From contig NZ_STGK01000002.1 in NCBI RefSeq assembly GCF_004919105.1, positions 248,001 through 312,000 of the forward strand: 64,000 nucleotides of DNA. Reading direction: 5' to 3'. The stretch comes from Nocardioides sp. GY 10113. GTDB taxonomy: Bacteria; Actinomycetota; Actinomycetes; Propionibacteriales; Nocardioidaceae. The translations under genes and the position numbers were made by a program. Below are positions 10,371 to 18,896 of the stretch, in pieces. How positions within the stretch are numbered: the stretch's first letter is position 1; each line of letters begins with the position of its first letter. A model generated the notes under the pieces. It did no database searches. It had not been told where the DNA came from and saw nothing but the letters and a program-made list of their open reading frames with translations.

Positions 10371-11711
10371 GTGCAGCACATCCTCGACGCCATCCTCGCC
10401 GAAGGGACCTCCGCGGAGGACTTCGCCAACCTGGAGCTTCCCGAGTCCTACCGGGCGGTCACCGTCCACAAGGACGAGGTCGACATGTTCGACGGCGTCC
10501 CCTCCAAGGAGAAGGACCCCCGCAAGTCGCTGCACCTGGACGAGGTGGCGCTCCCCGAGCTCGGCCCGGGCGAGGTCATCGTCGGCGTGATGGCGTCCTC
10601 GATCAACTACAACACCGTGTGGACGTCGATCTTCGAGCCGGTCTCCACCTTCGGCTTCCTCGAGCGCTACGGCCGGATCTCACCGCTGACCAAGCGGCAC
10701 GACCTGCCGTACCACATCGTCGGCTCCGACCTCTCCGGCGTGGTGCTGCGCACCGGCCCCGGCGTGACCAAGTGGAAGGCCGGCGACCGCGTCGTCGCGC
10801 ACTGCCTCTCGGTCGAGCTGGAGTCCGCCGACGGTCACAACGACACGATGCTCGACCCCGAGCAGCGGATCTGGGGCTTCGAGACCAACTTCGGCGGCCT
10901 CGCCGAGGTGGCGATGGTCAAGGCCAACCAGCTGATGCCCAAGCCCGAGCACCTGACCTGGGAGGAGGCCGCCTCGCCCGGCCTGGTCAACTGCACGGCG
11001 TACCGGCAGCTGGTCTCCACCAACGGCGGCAACATGAAGCAGGGCGACAACGTCCTGATCTGGGGTGCCTCCGGCGGTCTGGGCGGCTTCGCGACGCAGT
11101 ACGCGCTCAACGGCGGCGCCACCCCGATCTGCGTGGTCTCCAACGAGGAGAAGGCGCAGATCGTGCGCAACATGGGCGCCGAGCTGGTGATCAACCGCTC
11201 CGAGATGGACTTCAAGTTCTGGAACGAGGACGGCACCGAGCAGAACCCGAAGGAGTGGCAGCGCCTGGGCAAGGCGATCCGCGAGCTGACCGGCGGCGAG
11301 GACATCGACATCGTCTTCGAGCACCCGGGCCGCGAGACCTTCGGCGCCAGCGTCTACGTCACCCGCAAGGGCGGCACCATCACCACCTGCGCGTCGACCT
11401 CGGGCTACATGCACGAGTACGACAACCGCTACCTGTGGATGAACCTCAAGAGGATCATCTCCAGCCACTTCGCCAACTACCGCGAGTCGTGGGAGGCCAA
11501 CCGCCTGATCGCGAAGGGCAAGATCCACCCGACCCTGTCGAAGACCTACCGCCTGGAGGAGACCGGCCAGGCCGCCCTCGACGTGCACCACAACAAGCAC
11601 CAGGGCAAGGTCGGCGTCCTGGCACTGGCCCCGACCGAGGGCCTGGGCGTGCTGAACACCGAGCTGCGCGAGCAGCACATCGACAAGATCAACCTGTTCC
11701 GCGGGATCTGA
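10371..11711 (+). CDS. ccr: crotonyl-CoA carboxylase/reductase
   Basis: A 446-residue medium-chain dehydrogenase/reductase superfamily enzyme that reductively carboxylates crotonyl-CoA with NADPH and CO2 to ethylmalonyl-CoA. Visible features are SLHLDEVALPELGPGEVIVG, the NADPH fold WGASGGLGGFATQYALNGG, and the Ccr-type segments YHIVGSDLSGVV and FEHPGRETFGASVYVTRKGG. Its length is typical of Ccr rather than simple enoyl reductases (about 340). The GTG at 10371 has AGGGAG 9 nt upstream. Together with MeaA it defines the ethylmalonyl-CoA pathway or a source of ethylmalonyl-CoA extender units. A strong hairpin follows it. Confidence 0.95.
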   Translation: MQHILDAILAEGTSAEDFANLELPESYRAVTVHKDEVDMFDGVPSKEKDPRKSLHLDEVALPELGPGEVIVGVMASSINYNTVWTSIFEPVSTFGFLERYGRISPLTKRHDLPYHIVGSDLSGVVLRTGPGVTKWKAGDRVVAHCLSVELESADGHNDTMLDPEQRIWGFETNFGGLAEVAMVKANQLMPKPEHLTWEEAASPGLVNCTAYRQLVSTNGGNMKQGDNVLIWGASGGLGGFATQYALNGGATPICVVSNEEKAQIVRNMGAELVINRSEMDFKFWNEDGTEQNPKEWQRLGKAIRELTGGEDIDIVFEHPGRETFGASVYVTRKGGTITTCASTSGYMHEYDNRYLWMNLKRIISSHFANYRESWEANRLIAKGKIHPTLSKTYRLEETGQAALDVHHNKHQGKVGVLALAPTEGLGVLNTELREQHIDKINLFRGI

Positions 11712-11725
11712 TCGACCGATCGACG

Positions 11726-11768
11726 CGTGGCTCCCGGCGCTCCGGCGCTGGGAGCCACGTTACTTTTT
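11726..11768 (+). terminator. rho-independent terminator after ccr
   Basis: CGTGGCTCCC (11726-11735) pairs perfectly with GGGAGCCACG (11750-11759) around an inner GCGC stem, and five Ts lie at 11764-11768. It sits 14 bp after the ccr stop and separates ccr from the coiled-coil gene. Confidence 0.8.
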
Positions 11769-11864
11769 CGCGCAGTTCCGGTACGGCGTATGTGAAGTGC
11801 CGGATCGATCGGGGATCATGGTCCGGTCCCCCCGATCCCCCACAACGCACGGAGACTTCCCCCG

Positions 11865-13112
11865 ATGAGTGACCAGGGTCTGTCCATCTTCGACGAGCCG
11901 GACGACGAGTCCGGCACGGCTTCCAAGGGGCGCACCGCGACCTCCACCGACGACTCCCAGCCGACCCAGGTGATCCCGACCGTCACTCCTGAGTCCCCGA
12001 AGCCCACCTCCGCCCCCGCATCGCCCCCCGCCGCCCGACCCACCGCCGCGAGTCCGGCGCGCCCGGCGCCGCGGGTGCCGCCCGCGGCGGCCGCCAGCAC
12101 CCCCGGCCCCGCGGGGAACCCCGGCGTGCTTCCGGTCGTCCGGCGGGGCGGCTACGACCGCGCCGCCGTGGACGCCCAGATCCGCCAGCTCTCGGCCGAC
12201 AAGGCGACGCTGTCGGAGAAGCTCGGCGCCGCCGAGGGCCGCGCGAAGGGCCTGGAGAAGGAGCTCGAGAAGGCCAAGGCCGACCTGGCTGAGAACGAGA
12301 GCCCCTCGTACGCCGGTCTCGGCGGCCGTGCCAGCGCGATGCTGCGCCTGGCCGAGGAGGAGGCCGCCGAGGTCGCCGCCGCCGCCGAGCGCGACGCTGC
12401 CGAGATCCGCGAGCAGGCCAACCGTGACGCCAAGGCGATCCGCGCCGAGGCGACCCGCGAGGCCGACGACATGCGTGCGGTCCAGCTCCGCGAGCTGGAG
12501 GACAACCGCACCCGCCTGCTCGCCGATGCCGAGCAGGAGCGCGCGCTCGCCAAGAGCGAGGCCGAGGACGTCCTGGCCTCCGCCCGCCGCGAGGCCGATC
12601 AGCTGCGGCTCGCCGCCCAGCAGGAGTCCGGGGAGCTGCGTGCCGCCGCGCAGCGCGAGGTCGAGCAGGCCCGCGCCGCCGCCGACCGCGAGGTTCAGGA
12701 GGCCCGTCGGATGCTGGCCGTGGAGAAGGAGCGCCTCGCCCGCGAGGCCACCGACCACCACAACAGCGCCGTCGCCGAGACCCGCCGCCTGGTCGAGGAG
12801 GCCGAGGCACGGGCGACCGCGGCCGAGGACCGCGCGGCCGACGCCGCCAAGCAGGCCGCGAGCAACCGCGCCGCCGCCCAGAGCGAGTCCGAGGCCCTGC
12901 TCAGCCGCGCCCGCCGCGAGGCCGAGCAGATCGTGGCGTCCGCCCGGACCCAGGCCGAGGCGATCACCGCCAGCGGCGACGCGGAGGCCCAGCGCGAGCT
13001 GGCCAAGACCCGCGCCGAGCTGGACCGGCTCACCAAGCGCCGCGACTCCATCACCGCCCAGCTGGCCTCGCTCGCCGAGCTGGTCGCCGGGTTCGGCGAG
13101 GACGAGAGTTGA
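11865..13112 (+). CDS. DivIVA-motif coiled-coil protein (Scy/FilP-like cytoskeletal family)
   Basis: A 415-residue protein in three parts. Residues 1-95 are acidic then Pro/Ala/Thr-rich and disordered. Residues 96-110 (GYDRAAVDAQIRQLS) match the short motif that begins DivIVA-like coiled coils. Residues ~110-400 form a nearly continuous Ala/Glu/Arg coiled coil with many AEA and REA repeats. This is the design of Streptomyces Scy and FilP, which form polar scaffolds and filaments and whose genes also lie near mce, thiolase and meaB genes. A role in polar growth or cell shape is inference. The GGAGAC ribosome site precedes the ATG, and the stop overlaps the next gene. Confidence 0.75.
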   Translation: MSDQGLSIFDEPDDESGTASKGRTATSTDDSQPTQVIPTVTPESPKPTSAPASPPAARPTAASPARPAPRVPPAAAASTPGPAGNPGVLPVVRRGGYDRAAVDAQIRQLSADKATLSEKLGAAEGRAKGLEKELEKAKADLAENESPSYAGLGGRASAMLRLAEEEAAEVAAAAERDAAEIREQANRDAKAIRAEATREADDMRAVQLRELEDNRTRLLADAEQERALAKSEAEDVLASARREADQLRLAAQQESGELRAAAQREVEQARAAADREVQEARRMLAVEKERLAREATDHHNSAVAETRRLVEEAEARATAAEDRAADAAKQAASNRAAAQSESEALLSRARREAEQIVASARTQAEAITASGDAEAQRELAKTRAELDRLTKRRDSITAQLASLAELVAGFGEDES

Positions 13113-14266
13113 TCGGCGGCCGGCACGGGGACGAACCCTCCGCACCGACCTCCCAGGGGCCCGCCGCGGCCCCGGTGGACGACGCGGCTCCGGCTCCCGT
13201 CCCCGCGCCGGCCCCCTACGGCACGCCGGGCCAGCCCTTCGACCGGCGTTCGCCGTTCTTCATGGGCTTCACCGGCGGCGCCGGCGCCCTGCTGGCCTTC
13301 GTGCTCTTCGGAGCACTGATGAGCATCAGCTCGGTGCTGCTCCTCGTCGTCGTCTCGTTCTTCCTCGCCGCCGGCCTGAACCCGTCGGTGGAGTTCCTGG
13401 AACGTCGCGGGCTGACCCGCTCCTGGGCCTGCAGCGCGGTCACGGTGGCCGCGCTGTCCCTGGTCGCCCTGTTCATGGTCGCGATCGTCCCGGTGATCAC
13501 CGACCAGGTCACGGCGTTGACCCAGAACGTGCCGGGCTGGCTCGAGCAGCTCAACGAGAACGAGCGGATCCAGGCACTCAACGACGAGTACGACATCATC
13601 GACAAGGCGGAGTCGTTCGTCACCGACGGCGACTTCATCTCCGGCCTGTTCGGCGGGGCGCTGGGCTTCGGCCTCAGGATCGTCTCGGCGCTCTTCAACG
13701 CCTTCGTGATCATCGTGCTCACGCTGTACTTCCTGGCCTCCCTGCGCACCACCACCGGCGCGATCTACCTGCTGGCGCCGGCCTCCCGCCGGGACCGGGT
13801 GGCCAAGCTCGGCGACAAGGTGATCCACAACATCGGCGGCTACGTCTCGGGCGCGTTCGTGGTCGCGATGGCCGCCGGCTTCTCCTCGCTGGTCTTCCTC
13901 TGGTTCACCGACGTCCGCGAGTACGCCGTCGCGCTGGCCTTCGTGGTGGCCGTGCTCGACGTGATCCCGATGATCGGCGCCACCCTGGGCGCGGTCATCG
14001 TGACCGCGATCGCGTTCGCCACCGACGTGCACAGCGGCATCGCCTGCATCGTCTTCTACGTCGTCTACCAACAGCTCGAGAACTACGTGATCTATCCGCG
14101 GGTGATGAGCAAGTCGGTGGACCTGCCGGGCGCGGTGATCGTGATCGCGGCACTGGTCGGCGCCGCGCTGCTCGGCGTGATCGGTGCCCTGCTCGCCATC
14201 CCGGCGGCCGCCGCCGTGGTGCTGGTGCTGCGCGAGGTCGTGGTGCGGCGCCAGGACCTGCGCTGA
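13109..14266 (+). CDS. AI-2E family transporter
   Basis: A 385-residue integral membrane protein of the AI-2E exporter/permease family (Pfam AI-2E_transport). After a ~45-residue Pro/Ala-rich cytoplasmic start come about eight membrane segments, including LLLVVVSFFLAAGLNPSVEF, LVALFMVAIVPVITDQV and the family motif VYQQLENYVIYPRVMSKSVDLP near 320. Family members move diverse substrates, including quinolone-like signals or Na+, so the cargo is unknown. The TTG start overlaps the coiled-coil gene stop as TTGA, implying coupled translation of a membrane permease with a cytoskeletal protein. Confidence 0.85.
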   Translation: MIGGRHGDEPSAPTSQGPAAAPVDDAAPAPVPAPAPYGTPGQPFDRRSPFFMGFTGGAGALLAFVLFGALMSISSVLLLVVVSFFLAAGLNPSVEFLERRGLTRSWACSAVTVAALSLVALFMVAIVPVITDQVTALTQNVPGWLEQLNENERIQALNDEYDIIDKAESFVTDGDFISGLFGGALGFGLRIVSALFNAFVIIVLTLYFLASLRTTTGAIYLLAPASRRDRVAKLGDKVIHNIGGYVSGAFVVAMAAGFSSLVFLWFTDVREYAVALAFVVAVLDVIPMIGATLGAVIVTAIAFATDVHSGIACIVFYVVYQQLENYVIYPRVMSKSVDLPGAVIVIAALVGAALLGVIGALLAIPAAAAVVLVLREVVVRRQDLR

Positions 14267-14375
14267 CGCTGCTGCCGGCGCGCCGGCGCCGGACGGCGCA
14301 GGTGCGCGCACACCCGGCGTGAGCCGGCCGGGGCCCTCCCGTGGCCGGCGCTCGCCCGCGCCACCCGCCGACACC

Positions 14376-15377
14376 TCAGACGGTCACCGGCTCCGGCGCG
14401 ACGACTGCCCGCTCCCCCGCCTTGACCAGCACCACGCCGCCCAGGATCAGCAGGCCGCCCAGCAACTGCACCGGACCGGGCAGCTCGGCCAGCAGCAGCC
14501 ACGCCCAGAGCACCGCGAAGACCACCTCGCTGAGCGCGACGAACGAGGCCACCCGGGACCCCAACGCCCGCGCGGCGCCGATGCCGGTGACGTAGGAGAG
14601 CGCGGCGGTCAGCACGCCGAGCAGCAGCACCGGCACCCACCACGACACCGTCGCTCCGGCGTACGACACCGGATCGAGCGAGGCCACCATCGGCAGCGCA
14701 CCGACCAGCCCGAGCAGGCCCAGGGCGAGGCCGCCGACCACCAGGCCACCCGCGGCGAGCGCGAGCGGCGGCAGGCCGTCGGCGTCGTCGGCCGAGATCA
14801 GGAAGTACGCCGCCGCGCCGACCATCGCGGCCAGGGCCCAGGCGATCCCGAGCGGGTCGAGGTCGGCGCCGGAGAAGAGGTCGAGGACGAGCAGCAGGCC
14901 GAGCGCGGCGACCGCAGCGCCGGCGACGGTCAGCCGCCCCGGGCGCTGGCCGTGCCGCGCCCACAGCCAGCCGACCACGGCGACCGGTGCGGCGTACTCG
15001 ATCATCAGCGCCGGCCCGACCTGCAGGTGCTGGACGGCGGAGAAGTAGCAGAACTGCGCGCCCGCCACGGCGAGCAGGCCGTAGCCCACGATCCTGCCCG
15101 CGTTGCGGCGCAGCAGCCCCCAGCGACCGCGCAGCGCCGCCAGCCCGAAGGGCAGCACGACGAGGGCGCCGATCGCGATCCGCAGCCCGACCACGGCACC
15201 CGGGCTCCACCCGGCGCCGAGCAGCGGGCGGGCCAGCGCACCAGAGAGCGCGAACGAGGCGGCCGAGACGAGGGCCAGGCCGAGCCCGCCACTGCGCCGT
15301 CCGCTGTCCCCCCTGCCCGGACCACCGGGTGCGAAGTCTCCCCGCGCCGCGGGAGTGTCATGGGTCATTGCCGCCAT
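14376..15377 (-). CDS. EamA/DMT-family transporter (RhtA-like)
   Basis: A 333-residue protein with two EamA repeats and about ten hydrophobic helices, beginning after residue 30 with LALVSAASFALSGALARPLL and ending LGGLLILGGVVLVKAGE. Such permeases export amino acids or metabolites; RhtA-type members export threonine and homoserine. The substrate is not determined here. The ATG at 15377 (or a second ATG three codons on) has TAGCGT 8 nt upstream and no Shine-Dalgarno. It diverges from the CGNR gene, leaving only 38 bp between the start codons, and converges with the AI-2E gene. Confidence 0.87.
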   Translation of the reverse strand: MAAMTHDTPAARGDFAPGGPGRGDSGRRSGGLGLALVSAASFALSGALARPLLGAGWSPGAVVGLRIAIGALVVLPFGLAALRGRWGLLRRNAGRIVGYGLLAVAGAQFCYFSAVQHLQVGPALMIEYAAPVAVVGWLWARHGQRPGRLTVAGAAVAALGLLLVLDLFSGADLDPLGIAWALAAMVGAAAYFLISADDADGLPPLALAAGGLVVGGLALGLLGLVGALPMVASLDPVSYAGATVSWWVPVLLLGVLTAALSYVTGIGAARALGSRVASFVALSEVVFAVLWAWLLLAELPGPVQLLGGLLILGGVVLVKAGERAVVAPEPVTV

Positions 15378-15385
15378 GGCAGATG

Positions 15386-15391
15386 ACGCTA
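15386..15391 (-). promoter_or_regulatory. -10 TAGCGT of the EamA gene, leaderless
   Basis: TAGCGT on the minus strand lies 8 nt before the ATG at 15377. It is interleaved with the divergent CGNR promoter 13 bp away, so the two genes share one compact regulatory region. Confidence 0.4.
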
Positions 15392-15403
15392 CGCCGGGGC
15401 ATG

Positions 15404-15409
15404 TAACCT
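15404..15409 (+). promoter_or_regulatory. -10 TAACCT of the CGNR gene, leaderless
   Basis: TAACCT lies 6 nt before the GTG at 15416, with no Shine-Dalgarno. A GATGAC-like -35 at about 15382 is weak. Confidence 0.45.
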
Positions 15410-15415
15410 GTCAAA

Positions 15416-15952
15416 GTGGCTTTCGCTCATGACACCCAGGTCGCGCTCCAGGCCGCGGCAGCGCTCGCCAACAGCGCCGAGACACCCGAGACGCTCACCA
15501 CCGTCGCCGACCTCGACCGGTTCTACGCCGAGTTCGACTACACCGGCCGTCACGACCGCGACGCCGCGGAGCTCGCCGCGGTGCAGGCGGTGCGCGCCGA
15601 CCTGAGGCGCCTGCTGCTCGCGGACCGCGACGACGCCGCCGAGCTGGTCAACGCGATGCTCGCCGAGCACCGCGCGCTGCCCCAGCTGGTCCGCCACGAG
15701 CCCGAGGACTGGCACATCCACGCCGTCGCCCCCGACCGCCCCCTGGCCGAGCGGATCGTCGTGGAGACCGCGATGGCGATGATCGACGTGATCCGGGCCG
15801 ACGAGATGTCCCGGCTGGGCACCTGCGCCGACGACGAGTGCGCCGGGGTCGTCGTGGACCTCTCCCGCAACCGGTCGCGCCGGTTCTGCTCGACCACGTG
15901 TGGCAACCGCAACGCCGTCGCCGCCTACCGGGCCCGCCTGGCCGACGACTGA
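15416..15952 (+). CDS. CGNR zinc-finger (ABATE-type) regulator
   Basis: A 178-residue protein with the C-terminal CGNR zinc finger: two cysteines in GTCADDECAG, then RRFCSTTCGNRNAVAAYR. The N-terminal ~130 residues match the putative stress-responsive regulator domain found with this finger. CGNR proteins are common in actinomycetes and presumed DNA-binding regulators; their targets are mostly unknown. It is divergent from the EamA transporter gene with overlapping promoter space, so the transporter is a reasonable candidate target. Start GTG at 15416, probably leaderless. Confidence 0.85.
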   Translation: MAFAHDTQVALQAAAALANSAETPETLTTVADLDRFYAEFDYTGRHDRDAAELAAVQAVRADLRRLLLADRDDAAELVNAMLAEHRALPQLVRHEPEDWHIHAVAPDRPLAERIVVETAMAMIDVIRADEMSRLGTCADDECAGVVVDLSRNRSRRFCSTTCGNRNAVAAYRARLADD

Positions 15953-16007
15953 GGAGACCGGGCGCCGACGGCCGCGGTGTCCGCGCCGAACCGGTCGCCG
16001 GGCGGCA

Positions 16008-16793
16008 TCAGTCCCGGGCGAACCGTCGTACGGCCTCGGTGAAGATCTCCGGCTGCTCGGAGTGCACCCAGTGCCCGGCGTCCTTGATCACCAGGCGCCG
16101 GTTGTTCGGGAACCAGCGGTCCATCGCGGGCTCGTACTCCTCGGTCACGTACGACGATCGTCCGCCGGCGACCCACAGCACCGGACCCCCGAACGGGGCG
16201 ACGCCGTCGAGCCGGTCCTCGGGCCAGTCCGCGATCGCCGGCAGGTCCCGCTCCAGCAACGGCAGGTTGGCCTGCCACCGCCAGCCCTCGCCGGCCGCGT
16301 CGCGCCGCAGGTTCTGCAGCAGGAAGGCACGCACCGCCGGGTCGGGTGCCACCGGGGCCAGGAGCTCCTCCGCCTCCGCACGGCTGCCGAGGGTGGACAG
16401 GTCGATCGCGTTGAGAGCGTGCGGGTAGCGGGCCAGTCCGCCGGGCGTCTCGGCGTAGCGCACCGGCGACATGTCCGAGACCACCAGGCGGCGCACCAGG
16501 TCGGGACGGGTGAGCGCGAGCAGCATGGCGACCTTGCCGCCCATCGAGTGGCCGACCACGGTGGCCGACCCGTCGGTCGGGACCACCTCTGCGACCCGCC
16601 GGGCCACCTCGAGGTAGTCGAAGCGCTCGGTCCACGCGGAGCGGCCGTGGTCCGGCAGGTCCACCATCACGATCCGGTGCTCGTCGGCCAGCGCCTTGCC
16701 GACGCTCTGCCAGTTGCGGCCCTGACCGAAGAGGCCGTGCAGGAAGACGATCGGTGAGCCCTGCGCGCCGAGGGTGAGGGTGTGCAGCGCCAC
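16008..16793 (-). CDS. alpha/beta hydrolase (YbfF-like)
   Basis: A 261-residue alpha/beta-fold hydrolase. It has the oxyanion region VFLHGLFGQGRNW, the nucleophile elbow GHSMGGKVAM and the catalytic His near the end in DAGHWVHSEQPEIF. It resembles YbfF-type esterases of unknown physiological substrate. The GTG at 16793 gives a protein starting directly in the first beta strand (VALHTLTLGAQGSP). Longer in-frame readings run into the promoter of the divergent secreted-protein gene and are low-complexity. Confidence 0.85.
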   Translation of the reverse strand: MALHTLTLGAQGSPIVFLHGLFGQGRNWQSVGKALADEHRIVMVDLPDHGRSAWTERFDYLEVARRVAEVVPTDGSATVVGHSMGGKVAMLLALTRPDLVRRLVVSDMSPVRYAETPGGLARYPHALNAIDLSTLGSRAEAEELLAPVAPDPAVRAFLLQNLRRDAAGEGWRWQANLPLLERDLPAIADWPEDRLDGVAPFGGPVLWVAGGRSSYVTEEYEPAMDRWFPNNRRLVIKDAGHWVHSEQPEIFTEAVRRFARD

Positions 16794-16977
16794 GCACCCA
16801 GTCTCCCAGACGCGGCGGCCCCGGACGTGGCGGCCCCGCACGCGGCGGGCCGGCAGCTCCCGCACGCCGAGGGGTTGCCCTCCGCCCTCAGCGCGCGCAC
16901 ACTCCGAAGTCCCCCGCCCGAGCCGGTTCACCGACGCACCCGCCGGAGGATCGGACGCGCCTCCCCCGAGGAGTGTC

Positions 16978-17505
16978 ATGCCCCGTCTCCGCCGCCCGCT
17001 CCGCGTGGTCGCCGCGCTCACCCTCCTCGGCACCGCGCTGGCGCTGGCCTCGCCCGCCGGGCCCGCCACCGCCGACGTGGCGACAGCCCCGGCGACAGCC
17101 CGGGAGACGGCGGCGGCGGCCGCGGCGACGACGAGCACGGAGCTCCCGCTCCGCCCGCTCACCGCCCGGGCGGGGTGCCGGCGCACCTGCTTCGGCGCGA
17201 TCTCGGTCAACCCGAGGACGGGCATCGCCTACGAGGTGCACAACACCACCACCCGGGCCGCGGCGGTCAAGCGGGCCCAGCGCACCTGCCGGACGAAGTC
17301 GGCGGAAGGCCGCTGCTTCAAGGTCGTGTGGGTGAGGAACGGCTGCGCAGCGGTGGCCGCCCGGGTCCAGCGCGAGGAGGTCGTCGAGTGGGCCGGCCGG
17401 GCGGCGCGGACCGAGCGGGGCGCCGTACGGCAGGCCAAGCGGGCGGTGCGCGGCCCGGGCACCGTGCGGAAGTGGATCGCCTTCTGCACCGCGGTCCGCC
17501 GCTAG
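16978..17505 (+). CDS. secreted DUF4189-type protein
   Basis: A 175-residue protein with an Arg-rich start, a hydrophobic core (VVAALTLLGTALALASPAGPA) and an Ala-rich cleavage region near 33-45: a Sec signal peptide. The mature part has four or more cysteines (GCRRTCFGAIS, RTCRTKS, GRCFKV, NGCAAV) and repeated Ala-Arg turns, matching the small DUF4189 family of exported proteins. Function is unknown. AGGAG lies 6 nt before the ATG. It diverges from the hydrolase gene and is followed by a perfect hairpin. Confidence 0.75.
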   Translation: MPRLRRPLRVVAALTLLGTALALASPAGPATADVATAPATARETAAAAAATTSTELPLRPLTARAGCRRTCFGAISVNPRTGIAYEVHNTTTRAAAVKRAQRTCRTKSAEGRCFKVVWVRNGCAAVAARVQREEVVEWAGRAARTERGAVRQAKRAVRGPGTVRKWIAFCTAVRR

Positions 17506-17536
17506 CCGCACCCGGCCAGGACGACCCCAGGAACGA

Positions 17537-17568
17537 CGATGGGCGCCGGTGCGGTCCGGCGCCCATCG
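17537..17568. terminator. perfect 13-bp hairpin between converging genes
   Basis: CGATGGGCGCCGG (17537-17549) and its exact complement (17556-17568) are separated by 6 nt. The hairpin lies between the DUF4189 stop and the end of the convergent dehydrogenase gene, so it probably ends transcripts from both sides. No T-run follows on either strand. Confidence 0.6.
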
Positions 17569-17610
17569 AGGTCCCACGGTGGAGCGAGCACGCGGCTACG
17601 CCCCGGCTGC

Positions 17611-18774
17611 TCAGTACCGGTGGAAACCGACCTTGGTCTTGCGGCCCAGCTCTCCGGCCGCGACCTTCGCCTCCAGCATGGCCGCGGGAGCGAAGCCGGG
17701 CTCCTTGAACTCGGCGTACAGCTCCTTCTGGATCGCCAGGGAGACGTCGTTGCCGACGACGTCCAGCAGCTCGAAGGGACCCATCGGGAAGCCCGCGGTC
17801 TCCTTGATCGCGGCGTCGATCGTCGCCAGCTCGACGCCGCTCTCGGCGAGCAGCACCGCGTCGTTGAGGTAGGGGAAGAGCAGGCAGTTCACGATGAAGC
17901 CGGACCGGTCCCCGCAGGAGACGGCGACCTTGCGGACCTTGGCGCACAGCGCCTTGACGGTCTCGTCGACCTCGGCCGAGGTGGCGGGCGTGGTGACCAC
18001 CTCGACCAGCTTCATCACCGGCGCCGGGTTGAAGAAGTGCATGCCGATCACGTCGGCCGGGCGGTCGGTGGCCGCGCCGAGCTGGGTGATCGAGAGCGAG
18101 GACGTGGTGGTGGCCAGGATCGCGCCCTGCTTGCAGATGCCGTCCAGGTCGCGGAAGAGGTCCAGCTTGACGTCGAGGTCCTCGGCGATGGCCTCGACCA
18201 CGATGTCCACGTCGGCCAGCGCCTCGCGCGCGGTGGCACCGGTGATCCGACCGAGGACGGCGACCTTGTCCTCCTCGGTCGACTTGCCCTTCTCGATCGC
18301 GCGGTCGAGGTTCTTGGTCACGTAGCGCGTGACGCCGGCCAGCTTCTCCTCGCTGCGGCCGACCACGACCACCTCGTAGCCGCTCTGCGCGAAGACCTGG
18401 GCGATGCCCGACGCCATCGTGCCGGTGCCGACGACGCCGACGGAGGCGATCTCGCGCTTGAGCTCGGGCGCCTCGGCGCCGGCACCCGCGCCGAGCTCGG
18501 CGAAGGTGCCACCCTCGGCGGCGAGCCGCTCGAGCAGCTCCGCCGGCTGGTGCAGGTGGTCACCGGTCTCGGCGTACCGCTTCGCCAGGCGGTCGCGGAC
18601 GGTGCCGGCACCGAGCTCGTCGATCAGCGTGAGCGGCCCCTGGGCGTAGCCGCAGCCGAAGACCATGCCGGCCTCGATGTCGGCCACGGAGGCGTAGGAC
18701 GCCTCGTACATGCGCACCGCGTGGTTCAGGTACGGGAGAACCAGCGTGTCGAAGATCTCGTGGGGGGAGGTCAT
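17611..18774 (-). CDS. 3-hydroxyacyl-CoA (3-hydroxybutyryl-CoA) dehydrogenase with an extra N-terminal 3HCDH_C-like domain
   Basis: A 387-residue dehydrogenase. Residues ~8-95 (FDTLVLPYLNHAVRMYEA, GPLTLIDELG) look like the C-terminal 3HCDH domain. Then comes the NAD-binding Rossmann domain starting SVGVVGTGTMASG near 115, with the signature HFFNPAPVMKLVEVV. A second 3HCDH domain follows (RSGFIVNCLLFPYLNDAV, GFPMGPFELLDVVG). So a dimerisation-type domain is duplicated and placed in front. It would reduce acetoacetyl-CoA to 3-hydroxybutyryl-CoA, feeding Ccr. ATG at 18774 is preferred; an in-frame GTG at 18798 would add 8 residues. Neither has a clear Shine-Dalgarno. Confidence 0.88.
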   Translation of the reverse strand: MTSPHEIFDTLVLPYLNHAVRMYEASYASVADIEAGMVFGCGYAQGPLTLIDELGAGTVRDRLAKRYAETGDHLHQPAELLERLAAEGGTFAELGAGAGAEAPELKREIASVGVVGTGTMASGIAQVFAQSGYEVVVVGRSEEKLAGVTRYVTKNLDRAIEKGKSTEEDKVAVLGRITGATAREALADVDIVVEAIAEDLDVKLDLFRDLDGICKQGAILATTTSSLSITQLGAATDRPADVIGMHFFNPAPVMKLVEVVTTPATSAEVDETVKALCAKVRKVAVSCGDRSGFIVNCLLFPYLNDAVLLAESGVELATIDAAIKETAGFPMGPFELLDVVGNDVSLAIQKELYAEFKEPGFAPAAMLEAKVAAGELGRKTKVGFHRY

Positions 18775-18882
18775 GCGCGGCAGTGTGTCACTCCCCACAG
18801 CGCTTGGCTACCAGTGAGTAACCATTCGAGACGCACGTCACGCCCGACCGGACGCGGTCGTCGCCCCGGACCTGCCAACAGG

Positions 18883-18888
18883 TAGCCT
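18883..18888 (+). promoter_or_regulatory. -10 TAGCCT of nucS, leaderless
   Basis: TAGCCT lies 8 nt before the GTG at 18897, with no Shine-Dalgarno between them. Confidence 0.4.
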
Positions 18889-18896
18889 CGGGCGCT

